Source: Aradus depressus
Taxonomy: Eukaryota; Arthropoda; Insecta; Hemiptera; Aradidae
DNA: 64,000 nucleotides
Assembly (NCBI GenBank): GCA_963662175.1
Contig: OY759223.1
Span: forward strand, 10,580,249 to 10,644,248
Reading direction: 5' to 3'
Shown here: one piece after another, positions 1 to 10,440 of the stretch
Numbering within the stretch: the first letter of the stretch is position 1
How the letters are laid out: each line of letters opens with the position of its first letter
Position numbers and translations under genes: made by a program
The notes under the pieces: model-generated
Databases searched by the model: none
The model's input: only the letters and a program-made list of their open reading frames with translations
Told to the model about the DNA's origin: nothing

Positions 1-209
1 CGCAATAAAAATCAGAGAAAAACTCATTTTGAAATATGTAATAAATATGTTCATTTTGAAAACAAACTTTACTTAGAAAAGGAATGAGGGCGAAGAAAGG
101 GAATTTTAATCTATTTCCTAGAAAAATAGAGGTCTTGCCTTCTTGAATCATATAACATACGCAAACATTCAATTTATTCATTTTTATTTTATTTATTAAC
201 ATCCTTATT

Positions 210-898
210 GGAATAGATAATTAAAATACACAATTTCTTTGTCAAACTTCACTATATATTCTCAAATACTCAACTAGTTTCGCCGTGTTAAGACATTATC
301 AAGAGTCACTTACAAACTGACAGAATTGGTTGACAGGATAGAAGGTACAGTTATGGAGAGGGTAGTGGCGGGGAATCCCTTGTTTTTGTTACTCTATACA
401 TTCCAATAAACATATATTTACAAGATAATAATAAATATAAAATAAAAAAGAAAGAAAATATATATATATATATATATTTTATGTATATACATATATATAT
501 TATATGAATTATATAAATGTAAAATATAATAAATATTAAAGTGAATAAAAACAAATAAATAGAATTAAGTCATACCTATATAAATACCAACACTTTACTG
601 TTAGATTCGCTTTATTAGATTTTATATATATATATATATATATTTTCTTTCTTTTTTGTTTTATAATTATTATTATCTTGTAAATATCTGTTTATTGGAA
701 TGTATAGAGTAACAAAACAAGGGATTCCCCGTCATTACCTAAAAACCCCCTCCATAACTTTACCTTCTACCCTGTCAAACAATTCTGTCAGTTTATAAGT
801 GACTCTTGATAATGCCTAAACACGGCGAAACTAGTTGAGTATTTGAGAATATATAGTGAAGTTTGACAAAGAAATTGTGTATTTTAATTATCTATTCC
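210..898. repeat. large foldback, ~265-bp arms
   Basis: The sequence at about 210-476 is the reverse complement of about 622-898, with a ~145-bp AT-rich loop. Arms start with GGAATAGATAATTAAAATAC and run into a (TA)n tract at the loop side. Identity is high but not perfect (for example AGACATTATC against GCCTAAACAC side). The arm contains TTGATAATGCC-TAAACAC-GGCGAAAC, a degenerate form of the hammerhead-like core seen in other foldbacks of this window. Positions 1-209 show nothing recognisable. Confidence 0.85.
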
Positions 899-984
899 TA
901 GAATGGAGCTTCACAAAGTAAATCTGGAAACCATAAATTATTTAACATCATTATTATTTTTTTTTATCGCACTAATTAACAGGA

Positions 985-1054
985 GTTCGCATTTTTTTAT
1001 AGCGGTTAATCCGGGGTCCGGTTAATCAGTAAGCGGATAATCAATGGTCTACTG
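985..1054 (-). mobile_element. terminus of a pogo/Tigger-like element
   Basis: Read on the minus strand the segment begins CAGTAGACCATTGATTATCC after a TA and continues with further gattaaccgg-type subrepeats, the style of pogo-family terminal repeats. No matching second end is visible nearby, so this is a lone end. The rest of 899-1658 holds nothing I can name. Confidence 0.4.
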
Positions 1055-1660
1055 TATATATATATATATTTTTAATTGGCAATATAATTTTTTTTATTTA
1101 ACTTTTTTTCAGGAGATTTTCGACTTCCATATTATTGTGTCTAGAGATATATCTTTCTCAGCTTGTGGAGTCTTCAATATGGACAATTCCCATTTATGTT
1201 CTGTAAGTGTAATACTTCCCCTAGTGTCGATATGAACCGTATTTTTAAAAAAACAACTTGAATGTGCGGTACTCACGAGAATTGATGTGTAAACATCTGC
1301 TTCAGTTTCAAAAACTTGTTGTCGTGCACTGATTTTGATTAAAATTTGTTTTATAATGTTACAATAAGAAACGTAGTTTGAGGAATTAAACTTTAAAATT
1401 TATTGTTCTTCAATTTCTTTTATACATGAAGTTATAGGTTTGTGATAGCTAAAATAATTATATTTTTTTTAGATTTGCACTGCTATATTATTTTCTTTCA
1501 CCTCAATTTTATTTATTGTGACAAATTTAAGCTGTCGAAGCATCTTAATTTAAAAGTTTCTTACCGAAAGATTATTTTGTAATTCGTAATATTGATATTT
1601 TAGTTAAATTCACTTCAAAGGTAAATATGATCAATAATGTTGTAAAAATACATTGTTATA

Positions 1661-2044
1661 TGAGGAGTTTGGAGCCAGAGCGGACCAACTGGTTGAAACT
1701 GAACAGGTAGAAAATGGCAATTGAAAATTGAGTACATTTTGTTTATCTCCATAAATGGGCCCCAAATATTTATTTATATTTGAAATTTTAGAATAGTATT
1801 GGATGAGTGATCCCTTTTTGTGTTCTATAAAGTTTTAGAAGGCCGTATGATCCATTGTGACTTTGAAAATATATGCACAAAATACTTGTGGACTAAACTT
1901 AATGTGCTGCTATCTATCACTGAAGTGAAGAAACTAAGTGATCCACACTGGTTTTGAAAAAGGGAACCTATGCCAACATCAGGATGGTAATAACTCATTT
2001 TCCGAGAAATTGTGGGTTGGTCCGCTCTGGCTCCAAACTCCTCA
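1661..2044. mobile_element. 384-bp TA-flanked MITE, copy 1
   Basis: Terminal inverted repeats begin TGAGGAGTTTGGAGCCAGAG and are about 30 bp; the element is flanked by TA on both sides (1659-1660 and 2045-2046). A second copy of identical length lies at 27707-28090 with only a few differences, so amplification was recent. No transposase is encoded; the TA target and TIR layout suggest a Tc1/mariner-type source, which is inference. Confidence 0.85.
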
Positions 2045-2142
2045 TATCTAATCATGTTTTTTTAGGGTTGTTTTATTATATATTTACCTTTACATTCATT
2101 CATATGTGACGAAATATATTACACGATAATGCAGTCGAAATA

Positions 2143-2489
2143 GGTTAGGTTGGGTTTTATGCGTCATGCCCGGGCTTTAACTACGAGGTCATATCGCCTA
2201 CTACCAGAGCGCTCTTTCGTCACTCTGGTGGACATCAGTCCGACTCTACTGTGGGAATCCTAAATTTTGCCTACCTTACATTTTTTATTCACCTAGGGTA
2301 GAGTTCTTTAACGAGTACCTGACATCGTACAGGCTCGGGACCATCGCTTAACGTCCCATCCGAAGGACGGCTTGCTTAAGTTTATTTTACCTCCCAGATA
2401 AAATAAACTAAGGGCCTCGGTCGAGTTTCAAACACGCGATCTTGAGCTCAGAAAGCAAGCACGCATACCACTGAGCTACCGGCGCCCTC
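2143..2489 (-). mobile_element. tRNA-derived SINE
   Basis: Near full-length copy with tRNA-like head at the right. Target duplication CAGTCGAAATA at 2132-2142 and 2493-2503. Confidence 0.92.
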
Positions 2490-2597
2490 AAACAGTCGAA
2501 ATATATTACACTTTCTTCGAAGATCACAACATAAAAAGTCAAATGCAGTCGAAATAGATCACACACTTTCTTATTCCATGAACGTAGAAATACTCAA

Positions 2598-2960
2598 AAA
2601 CAGTTGACACGGTCTAACATAGCCCCTACCGAGAGCAAAGATGTTTACACATCAAAAAATATTTACCTCCATATAACCAGGGCGATGGCCCCGGGCTGTG
2701 GCGGGTGTGGGGCCTGGCCTCTCACAGTGAGCCACATCCTGGAGGAGTGCCCTGGATATGAGGATATACTAAAGGCCATGGGTTTGCATAAAAGGGACCT
2801 ACATGAGATGCTCGGAGACGACAACTCATCTATTGAAGCTGTCCTAAACACGATGAAAGCAACACACCTCATAGACCTAATTTAATCGAGTTAAAGGCGT
2901 CAAAAATCTTTGTCATTGGACGCCGATAAATAAAAACTATTCTATTCTATTCTTTACAAC
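2598..2960 (+). pseudogene. LINE 3' end (zinc-knuckle C-terminus)
   Basis: The reading frame 2604-2885 contains CGGCGAWPLTVSHILEECPG, i.e. a C-x2-C ... H-x4-C cluster typical of the C-terminus of Jockey/I-like LINE ORF2 proteins, followed by ~30 residues and a stop TAA. A short 3' UTR (gacgccgataaataaaaact) and a (TATTC)n tail to about 2952 follow. The 5' part is absent, so this is a truncated insertion; the zinc cluster itself is undamaged. No clear target duplication was found. Downstream, 2973-3329 contains a 118-codon open frame that I do not recognise and would not call a gene. Confidence 0.75.
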
Positions 2961-3404
2961 ATTTTAGTAGGAATGTTTGTTTTTACGTCAGGATGGATAA
3001 CTCATCAATTAAAAATTCTTAAATTACGAATTCAAACATGTTCAAGAGCTATGATGAATACAAAATTTGTTTACAGACAGACAACATCCGAAAAAGTTTT
3101 GATTCGGCCACAGCTAGTAGCTACTATTGAGTGTGAAGAAATTAAAATTTCATTTATTACTATTCTTCATTTAATGAATATGAAATTTCTTTTTGCATTT
3201 TTGGTTGCAGATGATTGCAACAGCCACTACGTACCTGGTGATTGTGTTGCAGTACAACAAGGACACCAGTTAATCAGTCTGGAATCATCAGTTTATATAG
3301 TCTACCTACTCAAAATTATACATTTATAATTAATTAATATGCATTTTTCATTAGGTAAAGTTACTATAGTTCAGGGTTGGTTCTTTTCCGCACCTCTGAG
3401 TTTT

Positions 3405-3665
3405 TATTTCCTCAGATATACGAAGTATTGAATTTATGTAATCTGCCAGAAATTCGATGTAGAATTTTCAACGGAATTTGATGTATCATTTCTGTCTGTA
3501 TCTATGTGTGTGTTTGTAAATACGATACCTCCCGATAGAATCAATGTGTCGACCCGAAATTTTATATGTGTAACCAGAACCCTCTAAGGACGACGCCTAT
3601 CGCTTTTCAGCTAAATCAGTCAAAGGGAAGGGGGGATTAAGGGGGAGGTTTAACATAAAAACTCT
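3405..3665 (+). repeat. repeat X
   Basis: Unclassified modular repeat. Typical pieces in order: atacgaagtat, ttcaacggaattt, gtttgtaaatacgata, gaatcaatgtgtcgacccga aattttata, accctctaaggacgac, aatcagtcaaagggaagggg. No coding capacity seen. The stretch 3666-3833 and 4130-4480 holds no recognisable feature. Confidence 0.8.
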
Positions 3666-3873
3666 AACTAGGTGTGCAATACATTCTTCTGTAATACATG
3701 CAAAAACTGAGCTGAGTCAGGCATATCTGTATAAAAAACTCAGTTAATGTTATAATAATTATTATCAGTAACTTCTCACCTTGTTTGTTTTTTATGAATA
3801 TATTAATACTTTACATAGATTTCAATTGAATTCAATGGATTTTTTCTAGCCTTTTTGTAGACAACAACAGCTG

Positions 3874-4090
3874 ATGGGACGTTAAGCGATGGTCCCGAGC
3901 CTGTACGATGTCAGGTACTCGTTAAAGACCCCTACCCTAAGTGAATGAAAATTTAGGGTAGACAAAATTTAGGACTCCCACAGTAGAGTCGGGTTCATGT
4001 CCACCAGAGTGACGAAAGAGCGCTCTGGTAGTAGGCGATATGACCTCGTAGTTAAAGCCTGGGCATGAGTCATAAAACCTAACCTAACCT
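3874..4090 (+). mobile_element. 5'-truncated SINE with ~39-bp target duplication
   Basis: Starts in the central region (ATGGGACGTTAAGCG), lacks the tRNA head, and ends CCTAACCT. The flanks are an unusually long direct repeat, 3834-3873 and 4091-4129 (aatggatttttctagcc ... acaacagctg), differing by one T. Confidence 0.9.
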
Positions 4091-4499
4091 AATGGATTTT
4101 TCTAGCCTTTTTGTAGACAACAACAGCTGTTTTTGCACAAAATTCTTTTTACTACATACAAAGAGTATGTTGAAGAATATTTTTATCGAAAAAAAGTCGA
4201 AGTTTGTACTTTAGAACACTGAAAAAAACGGCTCAAAAAAAAGTGGTGTCCGATGGTAAACCGAAAAGGGCTTCGTCCGGATTTTTACATTTGAAATAGA
4301 AAAATTCTATTTTGCGCGAGAATTTTGTCTCTCAATTGATTTCAATGGGGATTTCGTTTTTCGGTGATTATTCCTCCGTGGTATGTTCTATTTCAGATTT
4401 TTTTTAATAGTAAACCATCGTCATGGTGTCCACTACCATCGTGGCAAATTTCAATGTGATCGGTAAAGGGGTTTAGGAGGAGTACGAGTACAACGAAGT

Positions 4500-4980
4500 A
4501 CATGAGTCGCCTAAGAAAGAGCTTCGTAAACTCAGCTCAATAACTGCCAATAGAATGAATGTGAGACCAAAATCCCATAAGGACAACACCTATGGATTTT
4601 CAGCCAAATCGGACAAAAGGAAGGAGGGATTAAGGGAACGTTTTAACTCAAAAGTCCCAATAACTGCCGATGTAATGAATGTATCGGCATGAAATTTTAT
4701 ATTTAAATTCAAAACACATTGAAGACATAAACTGTCAAATTTCAGCGATATTGGCTGAAGGGAAGGGGTTTCAGAGGGGTGGAACTCAACTCAAAAACCC
4801 CAATAACTGCCGATGTAATGAATTTATCGACACAAAATTAAGTTTGAGGATTTAGGAGCACGTATGTAAGTCAACTGTTGAATATTAGCGCAAATCGTCG
4901 ACTGGTTTTGGAGGATTGAAAAGTTAATTGATTAATTCCTTCTGGGGAAGTACATTCACCGACGACCGTTTTTCATTTGG
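4500..4980 (+). repeat. repeat X, several modules
   Basis: Three successive modules each with 'aactgccgatgtaatgaat' and 'aaattttatatt', at ~4540, 4660 and 4800, then gtcgactggttttggag and ctggggaagtacattc at the end. Confidence 0.82.
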
Positions 4981-5349
4981 CCACCGAAGCTGAGTGTCAT
5001 TGGAGGAGTTTTGAGTGTAAAACAGGCGGAGTGGTGCCAGAATACCTCCTCAGTAGAGCTAACAACCCTTGATGGCTGCTAACTGACAACACAAAAGACA
5101 TCACATTGTCCACGTAGTCTCCTTCCCACGACCACTGAAATACAGGTCACCTTGGCACTTTCTGAGGTCAGTCAAAGATTAGCCAGCCCATTATATCCAG
5201 TTGCGTGCATCATTCAGAACTCTTTCACTTTCTCAGCTATAAATTAATAATCAATAATTATTATATTATATAATGTATATTTTCATCCTTTATTGAATTA
5301 TGGTTTAATGCAATAGGAGGCTTGTAGCTTGAGTATTAATATTTTTAGA

Positions 5350-5515
5350 ATTCAAAAGAAAGCACTAAGAACAATAAATATTACCCAAAGAACAAGCTGC
5401 AGAGAAATATTTTAAAAAATCCTGCCTTTGCCATTGCTGTTTATATTTGAAACTTTAATGGTTATTAGGAAAAATAAAAATATTTTCCCTCTCAAAGAAC
5501 CAGGAAGAAAGATGA
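5350..5515 (+). pseudogene. LINE reverse transcriptase C-terminal relic
   Basis: Plus-strand reading IQKKALRTINITQRTSCREI F*KILPLP, then FETLMVIRKNKNIF, follows the pattern LQKRAIR...SCR.LF..L.IL seen after the RT thumb of several insect LINEs. A stop codon interrupts it. The segment is followed by the foldback-family motif ttaacatttttgcagagata at about 5530. Positions 4980-5340 contain nothing I recognise. Confidence 0.6.
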
Positions 5516-6006
5516 TTTTCGAATTGATACTTAACATTTTTGCAGAGATAATGTGAAAAATGTGTAATAAGCATAATAAAAAAAATCGTGTTTTATATTC
5601 AAAAAAATTATTTGATAGCTTTATTTTTTTATTTTTTTTGCAGAGTTCCTCCATAGATATCCTCCTTTAAGGTCTGTCGAATCTATGTACGTTTTAATCA
5701 TATTTTTTAAATATTTATTTACAAATTTTTTTTTTTTGCATTTTATTTATTTCATTTATTTATATATCTGTATATATTATAATTGTTATTGTTATTTTGT
5801 TTTCATTTTTTTTATATTTCGCAAATTGTGACCTGAGGATGCGACGTCGTAAAATGTCGTCGTAAAAAGACACTTCCGTTATCAAAGTTATCAAAAAATA
5901 TTATCTACCTCTCAGCTCTCGGCGCCATCATTTTTATATAAACGATACGAAAATGCCTTTGTTTTTTTTATCACATTTTTTCATTTAGAAGTACAGAACT
6001 TCCTTG

Positions 6007-6174
6007 ATGTCGAGGACACGGTTGCTCACCCCTGGTTGTACTCTCAATGAAGACCCTCTATCATCCGGATCCAATTCATCATCCGAGGACCTGACACCAG
6101 AGGATATACCCCCTCTTAACCGCTACCGCTCCTCCCCTATTATAATATATTTCCTGTCCTTTCTTCCTATATAA
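6007..6174 (+). CDS. unassigned 55-codon open frame
   Basis: ATG at 6007 to TAA at 6174. The product is Ser/Pro/Asp-Glu-rich (LSSGSNSSSEDLTPEDIPPL NRYRSS), unlike the low-complexity frames around it, and could be a protein N-terminus, an exon, or a retroelement ORF1 start. There is no family match I can name, no clear splice donor and no neighbour that helps. 6175-6450 holds a (CA)n microsatellite at 6187-6214 and otherwise nothing recognisable. Confidence 0.15.
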   Translation: MSRTRLLTPGCTLNEDPLSSGSNSSSEDLTPEDIPPLNRYRSSPIIIYFLSFLPI

Positions 6175-6187
6175 TTTACTATTACAA

Positions 6188-6218
<31 letters not shown>

Positions 6219-6451
6219 GAATCATATCACAACACAGGAAGTTGATAGTCCTGTATGTTTCGCTTGAATTCAGACAAAATTACACATTTTGAGATAAGTT
6301 CCAAAATAGCGCTTTGTTTCACTGACATACGTAGATTTAGGAGAACTTATACCTGCCTAAGCATGCGCTGAAATATTAATGGATTTTAAGAAAAATAAAA
6401 ATGTTTCCCTTCTCAAGAAATAGGTAAAAAAACGTAAAGGGCGCCGCGGCG

Positions 6452-6590
6452 CGCCGGTAGCTCAAAAGTAACGTGCTAGCCTACTGCGCTTAAGATCTCG
6501 GGTTCGAAACCCGGCCGAGGCTCTTACATTTTTTATCTGGGAAGTAAATCTTAAGCATGCCGTTCTTCGGATGGGGTGTTAAGCGATGAC
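6452..6590 (+). mobile_element. diverged SINE fragment
   Basis: Head with ggtagctca, B box GGTTCGAAACC and the GTTCTTCGGATGG segment are present; the 3' half is missing and the copy is diverged. Confidence 0.8.
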
Positions 6591-6704
6591 GATATTAACG
6601 ATATTACCGATTACATAACTTTACCTATACTTCATATGGATAGGGAATTAAAAAAGAACAAAAAATAATTAAAATGTTAAAAATCGTTGTTTTATCGTTG
6701 TTTT

Positions 6705-7040
6705 GGTTTTATGACTCATGCCCGGGCTTTAACTACGAGGTCATATCGCCTACTACCAGAGCGCTCTTTCGTCACTCTACTGGACATGAGCCTGACACTA
6801 CTGTGGGAGTCCTAAATTTTGCCTGCCCTAAATTTGTATTCACCTAGGGTAGGGGTCTTTAACGAGTACCTGACATCGTACAGGCTCGGGACCATCGCTT
6901 AACGACCCATCCGAAGGACGGCGTTCTCAAGTTTATTTTACCTCCCAGATGAAATAAACTAAGGGCCTCGGTCGGGTTACGAGCCCACGATCTTGAGCTC
7001 AGAAGACAAGCACGCATACCACTGAGCTACCGGCGCCCTC
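6705..7040 (-). mobile_element. tRNA-derived SINE
   Basis: Full-length copy; target duplication AATCGTTGTTTTA can be matched on both sides, although the left side shows the motif twice and the TTAGG tail is replaced by a cgttgttttgg stretch. Confidence 0.9.
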
Positions 7041-7216
7041 AATCGTTGTTTTATATAAAAACCTTCCAGGCGAGAATTGATCTCACGATCTATTTATAAA
7101 TGTAGATTGCATTCACCCTCAAGTTCGGGGCTGACTAAAACCACGCCCTCCACTAATATAAAAAAAAAATTGTCGGTGAATCATTGGCTATGTACGTCCT
7201 CAGCTCGAATTATTTG

Positions 7217-7480
7217 TGATAAAATAAGGGTTCCTCATTCCTATTGAGGTTCAGGATCCCATCCTTCAACAACTTTGACTCCCTCATCCAGGAACATCTT
7301 CAACTGTCTGCATGTGGGTTTTTCTCTCCATGTCTGCTCCAAAAGATCTTAAGTCCACTTTTTAATCCGGGTTAGTATGCCTTGAAGAGCTTACTTGAAC
7401 CTGCCTTGGCTAGTCGGTCTGCTTCCTAGTTTATCTGAATCCTCGAGTGTCCAACTTTCTTGTAGTTTCCTGGGGGGTGT
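7217..7480 (-). pseudogene. RNase H LINE relic
   Basis: On the minus strand one reads GHSRIQ..EADRLAKAGSS (RNase H end, degraded), then GLKSGLKIFWSRHGEKN and a final ESKLLKDGILNLN. The same sequence block is found at 54904-55200 on the plus strand, so both derive from one LINE family. Stops and shifts break the frame throughout. Confidence 0.7.
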
Positions 7481-7529
7481 TTAACTGATTTGCGCCCTCC
7501 CAATTTCAGCGCTGTCAAGTGTTACTTAC

Positions 7530-8076
7530 ATATCGATGTGGTCCAGGCAAAAGGCCCTAACCCAGAACCACTCACAAAACATTAAATCATTTGAGAGACC
7601 AAAAGACCCAGTCCAAGTGCCCTATCCCACTAGTTTGATGCTGTTGATTGATCCGTTTCATTTAAATCTAGCGCCCTAATCAACAAAAATGCCATTGTAA
7701 AAAAGGAAAATAAATAAAAAATTTTATTTTACCAATGATAGAAGTGGGTTAGGGCTTTCGTTCTGAACATTCGGGACTTTCAAAAACTGTCAATAGGTTA
7801 GGGCTTTTGGCAGTTTACATTATGAGACAGGCCCCGTTGCTACAAGGTGACAAAGGCCCTAATCAACAAAGTGGTTTACTTTACTGTTATTTCTTGTAAA
7901 GAGATGCAAGTATTGATGAAAAATAATTGTTCTATGTAACAGAAAAGATTCTTAAAAATTACAATTAAACTAATGTGGAGCCAACTTGGTTTGTTTAATA
8001 GTGAAACAGTTTGTTCTTTCTCCTGTAAAGTTAACCTTATGTGGGTTAGGGCCTTTTGCCTGGAACGCATCGATAT
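7530..8076. mobile_element. ~547-bp transposon with subterminal repeats
   Basis: TIRs share atatcgatg and CAGGCAAAAGGCCCTAACCC (7544- and its complement to 8062). Inside, the core gccctaa / ttagggc recurs at about 7672, 7748, 7795 and 7855, an arrangement like transposase-binding subterminal repeats of hAT or MULE elements. No protein is encoded and the target duplication is unresolved because the flanks are palindromic. Confidence 0.7.
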
Positions 8077-8528
8077 GATATATTTATCTATGCGCGAATT
8101 GAAATCCTTATTAATGCGAAACTAACGCTGATAATTAAATTAAACACAGGGATACAAAGCACTTCAAATTAACAATCATGTTTAGACAATGAAACAATGT
8201 GACGTGGAAACAAAAGGGGGAAAAAACCTTTTGTGCACAGAAATGAGCCTTTGGATTGGCGTCACAGCATCCTCAGCAGGACTGAGTACCAGGATACAAA
8301 CCGGTTATTAGGTGTACAAAAAAACCAATCAGGGGATCGGAAAACACATAAAATTTCATGTTCATACGTCATTACATAGTTTTAAGGTCTTTGTGTTGGG
8401 CCCGAAATCCTCAGATCCCCTTCGGCCGATTTGGTCACCCTTATGGGGTTTTGTACTTTTATATATATTGTTTTATATATATATATTTTTTTTTTTATTC
8501 ACTTATATTTATATATACACATATATAG

Positions 8529-8808
8529 AGGGCTCCGGTAGCTCAGTGGTATGCGTGCTTGACTTCTGAGCTAAAGATCGTGGGTTCGAAACCCGACCGA
8601 GGCCTTTAGTTTATTTTATCTGGGAAGTAAAATAAACTTCCTTCGGATGGGACGTTAAGCGATGGTCCCGAGCCTGTACGATGTCAGGTACTCGTTAAAG
8701 ACCCCTTCCCTAGGTGAATAAAAATTTAGGATAGGCAAAATTTAGGACTCCCGCAGTAGATTCGGGCTCATGTCCACCAGAGTGACGAAAGAGCGCTCTG
8801 GTAGTAGG
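8529..8808 (+). mobile_element. SINE, 3' truncated
   Basis: tRNA-like head with GGTTCGAAACC B box, missing ~35 bp in the centre, and breaking off after GTAGTAGG where a foldback-family sequence starts. Confidence 0.88.
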
Positions 8809-8857
8809 TGAATATAAATATTCGTTATGTTTTCTTCCTCTTTTCTATATCTCGCAC

Positions 8858-8910
8858 ATTGGGACCTGATGAAGGGACGAAAGAACGTCCCGAAATATCG
8901 TCGTGATAAG
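8858..8910 (+). ncRNA. hammerhead-ribozyme-like motif
   Basis: CTGATGA (8866-8872), stem II GGGACG/CGTCCC (8874-8879, 8886-8891) with loop AAAGAA, then GAAA (8892-8895). A possible cleavage point after ATC at 8899 would give a stem I pairing 8858-8865 with 8900-8907 in seven of eight positions; stem III would be minimal. This is the layout of the small type I hammerheads reported in Penelope-like retroelements. A degenerate relative lies at 5832-5870. No activity is shown. Confidence 0.5.
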
Positions 8911-9029
8911 GAAACTTCTGGAAGAGTTATGAAAATATTTATCATAATTTTTATTATATTAAAAAATGTATCTATTAGTATTGTTATTTTTATACTCATA
9001 TATTTTTAAGTTTTTATTTACTAATTTTT

Positions 9030-9210
9030 TATTAATTTCATTTTATTTTTTTAATAGTATTGTTATTACTAATCACATGTGTCAGACAAAAATAGTTATA
9101 GCTGTATGTATATAATTTATAAGCTATCTTAATGTATACATTCTTATGACGTACCTATTACCATGTTTTGGTTTAACGGAAATATATATTATTATTATAT
9201 ATAACTGTTC
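9030..9210 (+). repeat. repeat Y
   Basis: Contains attgttattactaatcacat, ataatttataagctatctta and gtttaacggaaatatatatt. Other copies: 19240-19308 with 19838-19870 (+), 53780-53835 (+), and 53905-53962 with 54458-54590 (-). Nature unknown; no TIR or coding found. Confidence 0.75.
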
Positions 9211-9307
9211 CTGTCCGCATTATCATAATCATATCATTATTTAAAAAGTAAATTAATAAAGTAAATAAAGCTGTCAATTAATTAAAAATATTAATTTTAA
9301 TAATTAA

Positions 9308-9355
9308 TTCCCCTTCTGAATTTGAAATCGTTAGGTTTAAAATTCAGAAGGGGAA
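9308..9355. repeat. 16-bp perfect hairpin
   Basis: TTCCCCTTCTGAATTT and its exact complement AAATTCAGAAGGGGAA separated by 16 bases. Confidence 0.9.
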
Positions 9356-9639
9356 CAGGAATAACCTATCTGACTCAATCCATGAAATTTTAAATTATTC
9401 ATTTTTGAGTAGGTACATATTTTTAATTATTCTAGTTTTATTTTATTTATTCGTTTATTTTTTATGTTCTTAAAAATGTTTTATCAGACTGCCTGATTAT
9501 AAAGCAAACCTCGAAAGCTGGCTAGCATATAATAATAAAATCTGTGAGAGGTCAACCAACATTTTGATTTTGTTTTGAAAATATCACTTCTCACTACATC
9601 AGCCATCTCTTAAAATTATTTCTTCTTCTTCTTTCAGAA

Positions 9640-10180
9640 TTGATCAATTATGTTGTTGCTCTCCCTCCAAAGTCAATCGACCGTTTGGGCTAAAACTCAA
9701 TATTTGACTTACATAGTGATCTCTGAAAACTTATATTAATTTTTTGTCGATACGTTCATAATATCAGCGGTTATAAAAGTATTTGAGTGGACCCGCCTTC
9801 GACCGATTGCGCGGGAAAATTTGTAGGTTCCATCTTTATAGGGTTTTAAATTTAATTATACAATTTCGTATCAATATATGTATTATAACGTCAGTTATTA
9901 GAGTTTTGGTGTTAAGCCTCCCCCCTTTGACCGATTTGACTAAAAATCAATAGATGTTATCCTTGAAGGATTCTGGATACACATATAATTTTTTTTTTTC
10001 GATAACATTATTCTATCGAGAGTTATCGTGTTCACACACAAATACACAGAAAGACAGATATTTTTTTTTCATTTTTGGAATCAAGAGGTCGGAAACCACG
10101 AAATTCCGTTGAAAACTCAGCATCGAATTTTTGACCTATTACACAACTTCCCCTATACTTCGTATAGTGGGGAAGTAAAA
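9640..10180 (-). repeat. repeat X, near-complete copy ending in a hairpin
   Basis: Runs from ctccctccaaagtcaatcga through gtcgatacgttcataatatc modules to the terminal hairpin CTTCCCC-tatac-ttc-gtata-GGGGAAG at 10147-10175. The hairpin end is shared by most X copies. Confidence 0.85.
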
Positions 10181-10440
10181 CTGTACCTAAATAGATAATT
10201 CACATTATTAAAGATGATAGAGCAAATTAATATTGCTGATTCTATTAATTGAAAAAAAGTGTATTATCATTTGACCTTTTGATGCTGGTGAAGAGATGAT
10301 AAGAAATATTGATAACCTACTTGTCTATAACTCATCTGAATCTTGACACAAATAATAATAATAATTATTATTATTACCATTTGACTATTAAACTTATGAT
10401 AACCTTCACTTAAATAGATAATATTTGCCAAATAAACAAA

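Noticed and set aside
2143..2160. Interstitial telomere repeat (TTAGG)n
   Set aside because: Only two or three units, always at SINE tails, so not a telomere remnant.
2973..3329. 118-codon plus-strand frame
   Set aside because: Composition and lack of any conserved motif give no support for a gene; it follows directly on a LINE tail.
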